Source: an uncultured Bacteroidales bacterium
GTDB taxonomy: Bacteria > Bacteroidota > Bacteroidia > Bacteroidales > WCHB1-69
NCBI GenBank assembly: GCA_937892025.1
Contig: CALAVA010000042.1
Span: forward strand, 1 to 64,000
Length of the DNA: 64,000 nt
Reading direction: 5' to 3'
The notes beneath the pieces were generated by a model that was given only the letters and a program-made list of their open reading frames with translations, ran no database searches and had not been told where the DNA came from. The position numbers and the translations under genes are program-made. Shown in pieces: positions 40,739 through 48,452 of this stretch (position 1 is its first letter; every line of letters begins with the position of its first letter).

Positions 40739-41572
40739 ATGGCTACAAGCATTGTAGAAACCATTACTCCGCAAAAGGCACAGGAGTATTTGGCAAAAAG
40801 CGGTGGAAATCGCAACATCAGCAAGGGGGTTGTCAATAGTTATGCGACAACCATGAGAGAGGGTAAATGGTTGCTAAATGGCGAACCCATCGTGTTTGAC
40901 CTAAATGATGTATTGCTGAATGGGCATCACCGATTGTATGCAGTCATTCAGTCGAACACACCCATCCAGACATTTGTTACAAGAGGAGTGGAGCACGAAG
41001 CATTTACTACGTTTGATTGTGGAAGAAGCCGCACATTGGGACAACTTATTGGGATGCAAGGGATAAAACATTACACATCGGTTGCATCGGTGGTCAATGT
41101 TGCATTCCGTCTTGTGAACAATCTCGCAATTTCAAACACAGGACTTGGAGCAGATGCGAAACGCACAAATTCACAGATGATAGACTTCTTCAATCGGGAC
41201 AGAGAACTTTTTATAGAAGCAGGTGAGTTTGGCACAAGCATGAGGAACAAAGCCCCATTTGTAGATACATCAACAATCGGCGGTGCGTACTATTTTCTTA
41301 TAAGATATGGGGCATACAAAAGGGATTTTGTAAAAGATTTTTTTGAAGACCTTTGCCGAATGGGAACGAGCAAACATAAGGTTGTGGATATTTTAAGAGA
41401 AAAATTACAGCGAAACAAAATGTGCTCCACCAAGGTGACGCTAAAAAGTGTAAATGCGGCACTTATTATTAAGGCGTGGAATTTTTATGTTAAGGGTGTT
41501 GTTCCTAAAGTTCTTCTATTTAATCCAAAGAAAGAGGATTATCCCCATTTCATAAAGCACAACGAACTATAA
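40739..41572 (+). CDS. ParB/sulfiredoxin-fold protein
   Basis: A 277-aa protein. VVNSYATTMREGKWLLNGEPIVFDLNDVLLNGHHRLYAVI (residues 31-70) matches the ParB N-terminal domain, including the NGHHRL segment that forms the nucleotide-binding GxRR-like loop. The C-terminal two thirds is helical and basic and may bind DNA. Phage proteins of this group are usually nucleases, regulators or segregation-related. The exact role is not clear. Last gene of the plus-strand block. Confidence 0.78.
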   Translation: MATSIVETITPQKAQEYLAKSGGNRNISKGVVNSYATTMREGKWLLNGEPIVFDLNDVLLNGHHRLYAVIQSNTPIQTFVTRGVEHEAFTTFDCGRSRTLGQLIGMQGIKHYTSVASVVNVAFRLVNNLAISNTGLGADAKRTNSQMIDFFNRDRELFIEAGEFGTSMRNKAPFVDTSTIGGAYYFLIRYGAYKRDFVKDFFEDLCRMGTSKHKVVDILREKLQRNKMCSTKVTLKSVNAALIIKAWNFYVKGVVPKVLLFNPKKEDYPHFIKHNEL

Positions 41573-41581
41573 TATAACAAC

Positions 41582-41628
41582 AAATAGCCGTATTTCGCCC
41601 AAATCAAGCGTTCTACGGCTATTTTATT
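41582..41628. terminator. Bidirectional terminator between convergent operons
   Basis: AAATAGCCGTA (41582-41592) pairs perfectly with TACGGCTATTT (41614-41624), an 11-bp stem. TTTTATTGC follows on the plus side. It lies between the ends of the plus-strand and minus-strand operons. Confidence 0.8.
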
Positions 41629-41668
41629 GCTTTTAGGTACAAACTACCACCTATAAGAAAAACGTGGC

Positions 41669-42004
41669 TTATTCGGCTTTATTTGCGTTTTCTACGTTTT
41701 CAAAGTCCTTTTCTTCCAACTTTGGCATCGGTGGCATAGAACCAAATCCACCTCCATTGAACATTGAGCCAAGAATACTTAACGCAAACATATCAGCAAG
41801 ACCTCCGTTAAGTTGAATCTTTGCACCCCAAAGGATATTGCACAGCGTACTTAGATGACCCTCTGTAGCCATCTTGTCCTTCTGATACTTCTGTTTTTCA
41901 AACTCGTCAAGTTTGTAGAACTCTTCCGAATAACAGAATTTTGTTTTCTCTACAAGGCTTTCGAGTGTTACCTTGTGCTCCTGTAAAAGTTTTTCTCTTT
42001 CCAT
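41669..42004 (-). CDS. Hypothetical protein, 111 aa
   Basis: A helical N-terminal half (EREKLLQEHKVTLESLVEKTKFCYSEEF) and a Gly/Met/Pro-rich C-terminal part (LGSMFNGGGFGSMPPMPK). The Gly-rich patch resembles the style of the glycine-rich virion protein in the same operon. Last gene of the minus operon. Confidence 0.6.
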   Translation of the reverse strand: MEREKLLQEHKVTLESLVEKTKFCYSEEFYKLDEFEKQKYQKDKMATEGHLSTLCNILWGAKIQLNGGLADMFALSILGSMFNGGGFGSMPPMPKLEEKDFENVENANKAE

Positions 42005-42009
42005 AAAGT

Positions 42010-42402
42010 TTAATGCCTTAATATATCGTTTTTAATCTCATGTGCGATACGCCTAATGATATACCCTTGAGTCCAAGCGGCATCCTCGCTGCCATAAGGA
42101 ACATTGTAGTAATCACAAATGGCGGTTTGAACATGGTCGCATTCATGGGCGACAGTATCGGCGAACTGCTCCATAGACGAAGCGGCACCAACAAATATGA
42201 CACTCATCCGCAAATCCTCGCGAGAAATGGTCATACCCGTGTTGACCCCTAAAAGGATTTTAATGGCTTCGTTTATCTTATGTTCAGGCAACCCGAACGA
42301 CTCCATTATTCCACCCATTTCATCTGCATCCATGATGTCAAAATCATAGATGAAAAGAATGCCCCACTTGTCATCGGGTATATCAATGTACCTTGTTTTC
42401 AT
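42010..42402 (-). CDS. Minimal zincin-like metallopeptidase, 130 aa
   Basis: VAHECDHVQ carries an HExxH motif (HECDH) in a helix, and SEDAAWTQGYI about 25 residues later offers a third ligand (Glu), the gluzincin arrangement. The protein is short, as for small phage or prophage zincins. Possible roles are processing of a virion protein or an envelope target. ATGA overlap with the upstream gene. Confidence 0.65.
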   Translation of the reverse strand: MKTRYIDIPDDKWGILFIYDFDIMDADEMGGIMESFGLPEHKINEAIKILLGVNTGMTISREDLRMSVIFVGAASSMEQFADTVAHECDHVQTAICDYYNVPYGSEDAAWTQGYIIRRIAHEIKNDILRH

Positions 42403-42815
42403 ATAAGCATATCCCAGAAAATAACCCCACCCTTTGCACTACAATCAGCAAGGAATCGTGAAAACACAATCCCCTCATATCCGTCAGGGTCGTTAATTAC
42501 GTCTTCAATGTACTTTGCCATGTGTGCCTCGTCCTCGATTGAACTGCCCCAATAATCCGCTTTGACCATATTCGCCAAATACAAGGCATCATACCAGTCA
42601 TTGCTCTCGACCTCGACTTTGTTCTTTTCAAGAATTGGCTTCAACTCCTCCAAAGTCATAGGTGTAATTTTTTTCATTGCACCAGTAGCCTTGTCCTCTT
42701 TCTCCATCTTGCTTACAGCAAAGTCACAGAGTTTCTTGTTGAAGTGCATTCCGTAGAATGACAGGTATTGTTCCATGTCAGACGGAATCAAATAGTTCAT
42801 CAATGTATTTGCCAT
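42399..42815 (-). CDS. Hypothetical protein, 138 aa
   Basis: A helical acidic protein (NYLIPSDMEQYLSFYGMHFNKKLCDFAVSKMEKED). It overlaps the metallopeptidase gene by four bases. Function unknown, probably part of the late operon. Confidence 0.65.
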   Translation of the reverse strand: MANTLMNYLIPSDMEQYLSFYGMHFNKKLCDFAVSKMEKEDKATGAMKKITPMTLEELKPILEKNKVEVESNDWYDALYLANMVKADYWGSSIEDEAHMAKYIEDVINDPDGYEGIVFSRFLADCSAKGGVIFWDMLI

Positions 42816-42913
42816 GTTAAATTTTTCCTTTTTTTTTAACTTGTCTGTTTTTATAAGTTAAGGAATCGGGGAAAACTTAACGTAATCCCCAATTCCATGT
42901 TCACATTTTTTTT

Positions 42914-43147
42914 CTAAATGTATCTACCCCTTGCATCTCTTGCACGGCGGTAGTATTCATCCTCGCACCAGTCGTCATCCATGTCCTCTACGGCGTGCTT
43001 GTAACCCATACGATAATAGTGCTCTTTAGTGCTACCATCGTGACGCATCATTGGCATCGTACCATCGTGGCGATACATACGCCTCATGTTATGACGAAGA
43101 TTCTTCATCTCATCGTCACGGTCTGTATTCAGAATCAAATATCCCAT
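42914..43147 (-). CDS. Small Arg/Met/Tyr-rich protein, 77 aa
   Basis: ATG 43147, behind AAAGGA, is preferred to an upstream TTG. The sequence is rich in Arg, Met, Asp, His and Tyr (NLRHNMRRMYRHDGTMPMMRHDG), typical of small virion-associated or disordered proteins. Unknown family. Confidence 0.6.
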   Translation of the reverse strand: MGYLILNTDRDDEMKNLRHNMRRMYRHDGTMPMMRHDGSTKEHYYRMGYKHAVEDMDDDWCEDEYYRRARDARGRYI

Positions 43148-43183
43148 AATTTTGTTCCTTTCTTTTTTTGACAAGACAACGGA

Positions 43184-43729
43184 TTAAACAGAACTTGGTG
43201 ATGGAGACCCATTCAATGAACGAAGGATAGAAAGCATTTCAGCGTTTTGCTGTTCAAGCGTCGCCAATTTCTGGTCTGTAGCCCTCTGCTTTTCCTCTAA
43301 AGATTGAATCGTCCGTGCTTGACGTTTGTTGTCAGCATACTGAGGATTCAAGACCTCCAGCATCTTTTCACTTTCGGCAATGACACTCTTATGATAAGGT
43401 ATCTGGTCGATTGCTTTCTTTGATGTCTGCAACATGGCATCTACGGCTTGAAGCATTGCCTCTCGACTGCCGCTAAAGGTGTCATTACCTCTTGCGGCAA
43501 TTTCCACGTTTACGGGAATGTCAGGGAACGTCTCATCCTTTCCGTTGATGGTTGCCGTTACATCAATCACCTGCTGTATTTGAACACCTTGCATGATGTT
43601 CGGGGTCTGCGTTGGGAATTTGGCTCTTGGCTGTGTTTTGCTCTTTACCACACCCACTTCCAAAACTGGCTTCTCTCCTTTGCGGAGCACGTAAAACGGA
43701 TTACCGTTACCAAGTGAATTAAAATCCAT
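43184..43729 (-). CDS. Coiled-coil virion-type protein, 181 aa
   Basis: A strand-rich centre (IDVTATINGKDETFPDIPVNVEIAARGN) and a C-terminal coiled coil (TIQSLEEKQRATDQKLATLEQQNAEMLSIL). Found in an operon of probable structural genes. No specific assignment. Confidence 0.6.
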   Translation of the reverse strand: MDFNSLGNGNPFYVLRKGEKPVLEVGVVKSKTQPRAKFPTQTPNIMQGVQIQQVIDVTATINGKDETFPDIPVNVEIAARGNDTFSGSREAMLQAVDAMLQTSKKAIDQIPYHKSVIAESEKMLEVLNPQYADNKRQARTIQSLEEKQRATDQKLATLEQQNAEMLSILRSLNGSPSPSSV

Positions 43730-43760
43730 CGTCTTGCTTTTTTAATTGTTATTACTTCGT

Positions 43761-44096
43761 TTACGCAATAGTACGTGACATCAGCATCAAAGCACTGTTG
43801 AAACGGTCGTTGTAGACCAATATGACACTTGTGTTAATCAATGCCGCTGCGGTCAGCGGTGTGCCGTTTGGCAGCGTCAAAGCCCGTGTAGTTCCGTTCA
43901 GCGTCAATGTGATAGGCAAGGTGGCAGTTGTGCCTGTTGGTATTACATCCGAGATTCGGACAGTAAAGTAACCCAACGGCTGAATTCTGCGAAAACCTAA
44001 CGAGATGTCGATGGTGTCAGTACCAATGGTGGTTGTCGTAGATGTAAGTAACGGAATACCCCCTGCATTCGTTGTTACGTTATTGAAACAAGTCAT
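43761..44096 (-). CDS. Beta-rich protein, 111 aa, putative virion component
   Basis: Thr/Ile/Leu-rich, made almost entirely of predicted strands (GGIPLLTSTTTTIGTDTIDISLGF), as in head-decoration or spike proteins. It starts 25 bases after the glycine-rich gene. Role inferred from composition and place only. Confidence 0.55.
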   Translation of the reverse strand: MTCFNNVTTNAGGIPLLTSTTTTIGTDTIDISLGFRRIQPLGYFTVRISDVIPTGTTATLPITLTLNGTTRALTLPNGTPLTAAALINTSVILVYNDRFNSALMLMSRTIA

Positions 44097-44121
44097 ACTT
44101 TTTACCTCCTATTTCCGTTAA

Positions 44122-45057
44122 TTAAAACACAATGCTGTTACCGAAACCGTTGCCCCAAAAGCCATAACCGCCGTTGTACGGAGTGTTATTTACAGCCTGA
44201 ATATTCGGGTAAACCACAGGAACAGTAGGCAACTGCTTGCTTGCAATCTCGTTCACCTTAGTCTGCAATGGACTTACGACGCTGTTGACATAACCGATAA
44301 TCTGGTTTGTCTGGTTGGCGTTGTCGGCTGCATTGCGAAGCTGCGTGATGATGTCTGCTTGCGTGTCAATCTTCGACTGCAACTCACGCTTTTCGAGGTC
44401 ACAGAATTTTTCGTTGATGAACGTAGTCTGCTGTGCGATGTCTGCGCGAATCTGTGCAGTGTTGACGTTTGCTTGGTTCGAGAGCGTACCTGTCTGCTCA
44501 ATGGTACGAATCTGTGCCTGATAACCCTGCTCCGTGGTAAGAAGTTTCTGCTCACAGCAACAATTTTGGAACTGCTGTGCAAGGGTCTGGTTGCCCAACT
44601 GCAAGGAGTTGATAATCTGAGGTACGCTGACTGCTTGCTGGAGTGCGAGGGACTGCAAAGCGTTCTGTACGTTCTGCACACCGCTGTTGACAAGGTTGAA
44701 GTCCTGACCGATAGCGTTTGCAAGGCTCTGAACGGCTGAACGGTTAGCCTCACCCTGCGAAGTGACTGCATTCATAATCAGTTCACGTCCGCTGTCATTG
44801 TTTAACTGATTAGCAAGGAAGCCAAGTTGACCATTGTTGCCTCCGCCCCAACCGCCAAAGCCGTTGCCGCCGTTCCATCCAAACATGGATGCGATGATTG
44901 CAAGACCAAAGAGGTCAGCAATGCCATTCATGCCGTAGCCAAAGCCACCGCCGAATCCGTTACCAAATCCACCGAAACCTCCGAGTGGAATAGAGAATGG
45001 AATGTTACCGACACCACTGTTGCCGCCATTCTCTGGAAGTTGAATAATCTCTGCCAT
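44122..45057 (-). CDS. Glycine-rich and coiled-coil virion-type protein, 311 aa
   Basis: I chose ATG 45057 (MAEIIQLPENGG). A longer frame begins before the promoter start site. Residues 20-85 are a Gly/Asn/Phe-rich segment, residues 90-285 a Gln/Asn-rich helical region with a CCCEQK motif, and the end is again Gly-rich. Such proteins are common in Bacteroidetes phages and are probably structural. First gene of its operon. Confidence 0.65.
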   Translation of the reverse strand: MAEIIQLPENGGNSGVGNIPFSIPLGGFGGFGNGFGGGFGYGMNGIADLFGLAIIASMFGWNGGNGFGGWGGGNNGQLGFLANQLNNDSGRELIMNAVTSQGEANRSAVQSLANAIGQDFNLVNSGVQNVQNALQSLALQQAVSVPQIINSLQLGNQTLAQQFQNCCCEQKLLTTEQGYQAQIRTIEQTGTLSNQANVNTAQIRADIAQQTTFINEKFCDLEKRELQSKIDTQADIITQLRNAADNANQTNQIIGYVNSVVSPLQTKVNEIASKQLPTVPVVYPNIQAVNNTPYNGGYGFWGNGFGNSIVF

Positions 45058-45114
45058 AGTTTTTTTCTTTTTTTTGTGATTAGTAAATGATAGAGTTTTT
45101 GTGGTACCACAATG

Positions 45115-45146
45115 CAAAGATATGGCAAAAGATTTATTAAACAATA
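45115..45146 (-). promoter_or_regulatory. Minus-strand promoter of the glycine-rich operon
   Basis: Read on the minus strand, TATCTTTG occupies 45122-45115 and TTG lies 19 bases upstream of it, an excellent Bacteroidetes promoter. The start codon follows about 60 bases later. Confidence 0.75.
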
Positions 45147-45208
45147 TCCTACTTTATCAAGTCTGTATTATTTTTGTAACCTATTGGTTGCTAACACTTT
45201 ATACACAT

Positions 45209-45247
45209 TAAAAAAAGGGGAAAAATAATTTTTCTTCCCCTCTTTAA
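45209..45247 (-). terminator. Terminator of the DGR / late operon
   Basis: On the minus strand, AAAGAGGGGAA pairs with TTTTCCCCTTTT across a short A/T loop, followed by a run of T. It lies about 60 bases after the reverse transcriptase stop codon. Confidence 0.85.
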
Positions 45248-45306
45248 TTTGTAACCCACTAAAACATAGGCACTTAAATAGCAATATTTGTTATATATTT
45301 TTACGG

Positions 45307-46497
45307 TTACACCCTTGTATAATACTTCCTCCTGTCCACCAATTTTCTCATTCCGCTGTCAAACACTCCAAAACGCATGAATTGACTACGCATAAAAAGA
45401 GACCGAAGATTCTTGTAAGAGTTCGTATGTTGTAGCAAGCCAAGGTAACTATTTACGGAACGTAGCACCAGCACAGGATTTGAGCAATTCATCTCCTGTA
45501 TCTTTTTCTTAATCCGTTGCAAGGCATGATTAGAAATATATGTGCGGTATGGCAAAAGCCAAGAGCCAAGAAACTCCACTCCTCTATGCACCTCTTGAAT
45601 TGTTGTCTTGCCCCTATGCAATTCAAGCCCCAACTTGTCAGACAAAAACTTATCCACAACAGGAACAAGAGACAAAAGGTAAGCCTTGTCAGCCGATACC
45701 ACCACCGCATCATCCACATACCTTCCATAATACCGACACTTCAACACACGCTTCATATACTGGTCAAGCACATTCAGATACACATTTGAGAACAACTGAG
45801 ATGTCAGATTCCCGATAGGCAAGCCAAGCCCATCTTCTATGTGCAGCATACTTTTTGCCGCATCCAGACCATCCCAGTTTGATTCAGTCCCAATGATGAT
45901 GCAGTTCTCCCTCGGATTCAGCATTACAATCAGTTCCGTCAGCCACAGCACAAAGTCCATATCCAATACGTCACCCCACGTCTTCCATGATTCTGAATCC
46001 ACTCTGTGCGTTGACATTTTCTTTATACTCCCCATCGTAATGCCAAGCAATATGTTTCTGTTTATGTGCATGAAATAACCCCGAACATCCAAATGCAGAA
46101 CATAGCACTTTCTTTGCCAGTTCCTTGATTCCTTTCGACAAAAATCCTTAACCCTATCTATTCCGTAGTGCGTCCCCCTGTCCTTGATGCAGGAATAGGC
46201 ATCCTGTATGAATGTCCGTTCAAATAAAGCGTGTGTATAGTTGAAGTAAAGATGATGCACAATCCTGTCACGGAACACCGCTGCAAAGATTTCCCTCTTC
46301 TTTGGATAGTCCACAACAAAACACTTGCTGGGCAAAGGCTTATAAGTTCGGCTGTACAGTTCATCGCACAGTTCCTCCATGTTCTGTTTTAGGTTTGCCT
46401 CCCACTTCTTTACGTAAGAACGTCGTCCTTTGTGTTTTCTCGCACTATAATAAGCCACATAAAGGTCAAGTAGCATTTGTTGTCGAGTCAGTTTCAT
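45307..46497 (-). CDS. DGR reverse transcriptase
   Basis: A 396-aa group II-intron-like RT of the diversity-generating retroelement type. Visible RT motifs are LHLDVRGYF (catalytic Asp137), GLPIGNLTSQLFSNVYLN (225-242, the GNxxSQ signature typical of DGR RTs), and GRYVDDAVV with the YVDD catalytic box (260-263). GVEFLGSWLLP and the basic C-terminal thumb follow. It copies the template-repeat RNA with adenine-specific errors and passes the cDNA to the variable repeat. The template repeat starts 45 bases upstream of its start codon. Maturase and endonuclease domains of group II introns are absent. Confidence 0.95.
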   Translation of the reverse strand: MKLTRQQMLLDLYVAYYSARKHKGRRSYVKKWEANLKQNMEELCDELYSRTYKPLPSKCFVVDYPKKREIFAAVFRDRIVHHLYFNYTHALFERTFIQDAYSCIKDRGTHYGIDRVKDFCRKESRNWQRKCYVLHLDVRGYFMHINRNILLGITMGSIKKMSTHRVDSESWKTWGDVLDMDFVLWLTELIVMLNPRENCIIIGTESNWDGLDAAKSMLHIEDGLGLPIGNLTSQLFSNVYLNVLDQYMKRVLKCRYYGRYVDDAVVVSADKAYLLSLVPVVDKFLSDKLGLELHRGKTTIQEVHRGVEFLGSWLLPYRTYISNHALQRIKKKIQEMNCSNPVLVLRSVNSYLGLLQHTNSYKNLRSLFMRSQFMRFGVFDSGMRKLVDRRKYYTRV

Positions 46498-46541
46498 CTT
46501 TCGTAATAAGGTAATAAAAAGGGGGCTATCAGAATTGTATG

Positions 46542-46730
46542 CTGAACCGCCCGAACGGCGAAGCCGTAGAACCTATTATTGTTGTTCTGCGGATTCACGC
46601 CGCCGCTGTTAAAGTTCAAGTTCCTACCTTGCGAAGCGGAGTAGAGCGATGACGACCAGTAGACGCCATTCGCACCACGATTGTTCCACGACGAACCGTT
46701 ACCGTTACCAGAGCAAGGGAAAAAGAGCCT
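46542..46730 (-). repeat. DGR template repeat (TR), 189 bp
   Basis: On the minus strand this non-coding copy carries 13 AAC/AAT codons in the register of the target protein, the hallmark of adenine-directed mutagenesis. It matches the 3' end of the target gene (47572-47760) at all 189 positions, and identity ends abruptly at both sides (G versus A, and A versus C). An open frame runs through the TR but has no independent support as a gene. Confidence 0.95.
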
Positions 46731-46874
46731 ATCGGTCACATCCTTATACGAAAGCCTAACAGGGTTGTACTAAATGGCAAGACCATTAGGATTCTTCTCT
46801 TTTTCTCGCATCCACAAAGACGAAAGACGTGTGACCTGTGAATATCTTTCCGAACCGCCCCCCCTATTTTATTA
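46731..46874 (-). other. TR upstream flank
   Basis: 144 bp between the 186-aa gene and the TR. On the minus strand it has a GGGGGG-containing stretch near its start and no gene. No promoter matching TAnnTTTG was seen on this strand, so TR RNA probably comes from read-through of the late operon. Confidence 0.5.
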
Positions 46875-47435
46875 TTAAAATAATTTGGTTATGTCCTGTC
46901 GAAGAGAGCGCAAGAAATCATACGCCTCAATAGGAGATTTTGATTCCAACTGAAAAGCCAGTACACGACCAATGACATCACTTATTCTTGTGATGCGAGG
47001 CTCTGCATCCCTAACCTCTCTTTCCTCTCTGCGTTTCTTTTTCCCCTCCGTCAACGGTAAAGAGTTCTTCCAATCCTCTTTCTGACGATTTAGATTTTCA
47101 AAACTTACTTCGCCAATCTCCACGGGCAACTCTACCACAACATCTATCTGCACATCGCTTACTGGCTTAAACTCAACCGAACCGTCATTAGGCACATACT
47201 TGCCCAACGAAGAAACGGGGAATCCGACAAAAGCATCAAGATACCCGTCTTTCAGACGTTTAACTGTCACTCCCATTGGTTTTTCCGCTGCCGCCCCAAA
47301 CGGGAACTTAGACATAATCCATGCACTCCAGTCGTGAGCACGATAAAACTCGCCCTCCTTTAAGAAGTGAACCACGTTGAACTCATCTACGTTCGTTCGC
47401 TTGCTCTCTATCTCTATAATCTCTGCTATAGTCAT
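46875..47435 (-). CDS. Unrecognised DGR-cassette protein, 186 aa
   Basis: It occupies the place often held by the accessory gene avd, between target gene and TR. It is longer than typical Avd proteins (about 120-130 aa four-helix bundles) and does not look like one. The N-terminal part is mixed (EFYRAHDWSAWIMSKFPFG...GYLDAFVGFPVSSLGKYVP), a strand-rich middle follows (VQIDVVVELPVEIGEVSF), then a Lys/Arg/Glu-rich segment (GKKKRREEREVRDAEPR) and a helical end. It could be a new accessory factor, a chaperone of the adhesin, or an unrelated passenger. Confidence 0.7.
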   Translation of the reverse strand: MTIAEIIEIESKRTNVDEFNVVHFLKEGEFYRAHDWSAWIMSKFPFGAAAEKPMGVTVKRLKDGYLDAFVGFPVSSLGKYVPNDGSVEFKPVSDVQIDVVVELPVEIGEVSFENLNRQKEDWKNSLPLTEGKKKRREEREVRDAEPRITRISDVIGRVLAFQLESKSPIEAYDFLRSLRQDITKLF

Positions 47436-47449
47436 TTTTTTTATTTTAA

Positions 47450-47521
47450 CTCATTCTTCCCCACGTTCATGCCTTCTGCCATCTTGTGATGGCTGGGGGC
47501 ATGTCCGAAGGAAAGAATGAG
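47450..47521 (-). promoter_or_regulatory. Three-tier hairpin downstream of the variable repeat
   Basis: Nested perfect stems are GCCATC/GATGGC (47478-47483/47488-47493), CATGCC/GGCATG (47468-47473/47498-47503) and a 12-bp outer stem (47450-47461 with 47510-47521, one G-T pair). It begins 51 bp beyond the end of the VR. Hairpins just downstream of VR promote retrohoming in the Bordetella phage DGR, and this one is larger and farther away. It lies in the leader of the 186-aa gene, so translation control is an alternative. Confidence 0.7.
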
Positions 47522-47568
47522 ATTGGTTTGTAATTTGTTTTGTTTGTTCTTTTAGGGTAGGAAAGATA

Positions 47569-48405
47569 TTACTGAACCGCCCGAACGGCGAAGCCGTAGA
47601 ACCTATTATTGTTGTTCTGCGGATTCACGCCGCCGCTGTTAAAGTTCAAGTTCCTACCTTGCGAAGCGGAGTAGAGCGATGACGACCAGTAGACGCCATT
47701 CGCACCACGATTGTTCCACGACGAACCGTTACCGTTACCAGAGCAAGGGAAAAAGAGCCTCTTACCATTGATTTTAGAACGCAACAGCAAACCTGTAATA
47801 CCGTTCACAGTAGTCCTACGGTCTGTAGAAGAGAGAACAGTGCCATCCGATGTGATGGTGTCACAATTAGAATATAACTCGGAAAACTCTTCAGTAGTGG
47901 GAAGCCTCCAGTTACCACCGAGATTCATCCTTGCAGCATCATTGCCAAGACCGCAGTTGTTGCCACCAAAGGTGGTGGCTGTGATGCTTGCACCATACGT
48001 GTCTGCATACGTCCCGTCATTGGTCGTACCCCAATCGTAATTGCCCACAAAGGCATTTGTGCCACTCGTTACACCTGCTTTCGGATTGATGCCGAACGTG
48101 TTGCCCCAAGAGAAGAAGGAGCACTCATACTGATAGACGGATTCCGCAAAGCCGTTCTGCCTTGTCACGTCCAAGTTCCGTGTCGCCCACATCAGACCCG
48201 ATGGCAGTCCTAAGTCAACCAGCAGTTCGTTCTCATCCTTTGATGCACCAACGACAGATGAAATTTTGGTTATCGTCTGTCTGTCAATAAGCGTGCCGTT
48301 TGCATCAAACAGGGGAATTTGATACCCTCCCAATGTCGAATTTGTAGCACCCGATTGCGAAATGGCTTGCATCTCAGCCGTTAAAGCATTTTTGAATGTA
48401 CTCAT
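47569..48405 (-). CDS. DGR target: C-type-lectin-like adhesin with variable C-terminus
   Basis: A 278-aa protein. Residues 1-60 form the attachment end. From about 64 (DLGLPSGLMWATRNLD) to the end it has the Fibrobacter-major-paralogous/formylglycine-enzyme-like C-type lectin pattern (FFSWGNTFG, GGNWRLPTTEEFSEL, GFAVRAV at the end). The last 63 residues (216-278) are encoded by the variable repeat and hold 13 Asn codons that adenine mutagenesis can change to many residues. It is expected on the tail as receptor-binding protein, and lies at the end of the tail-fibre gene series. Confidence 0.9.
   Translation of the reverse strand: MSTFKNALTAEMQAISQSGATNSTLGGYQIPLFDANGTLIDRQTITKISSVVGASKDENELLVDLGLPSGLMWATRNLDVTRQNGFAESVYQYECSFFSWGNTFGINPKAGVTSGTNAFVGNYDWGTTNDGTYADTYGASITATTFGGNNCGLGNDAARMNLGGNWRLPTTEEFSELYSNCDTITSDGTVLSSTDRRTTVNGITGLLLRSKINGKRLFFPCSGNGNGSSWNNRGANGVYWSSSLYSASQGRNLNFNSGGVNPQNNNNRFYGFAVRAVQ
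47572..47760 (-). repeat. DGR variable repeat (VR), 189 bp
   Basis: Identical to the template repeat with no substitutions, including all adenines. It ends one base before the stop codon of the adhesin gene. The last part (GCCGTTCGGGCGGTTCAG) is GC-rich, as expected for the initiation-of-mutagenic-homing region. Confidence 0.93.
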
Positions 48406-48452
48406 AATTTTTTTCTATTTTTTAATTGTTTAATAAAATGTTTTGATATTAT

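Noticed and set aside
45307..46497. Group II intron or retron reverse transcriptase
   Set aside because: The adjacent TR/VR pair and the GNLTSQ motif identify a DGR. There is no intron RNA domain V or msr/msd RNA.
46494..46739. 81-codon open frame through the template repeat
   Set aside because: It is the non-coding TR read in the adhesin frame. Its start lies at the TR edge and it has no ribosome site.
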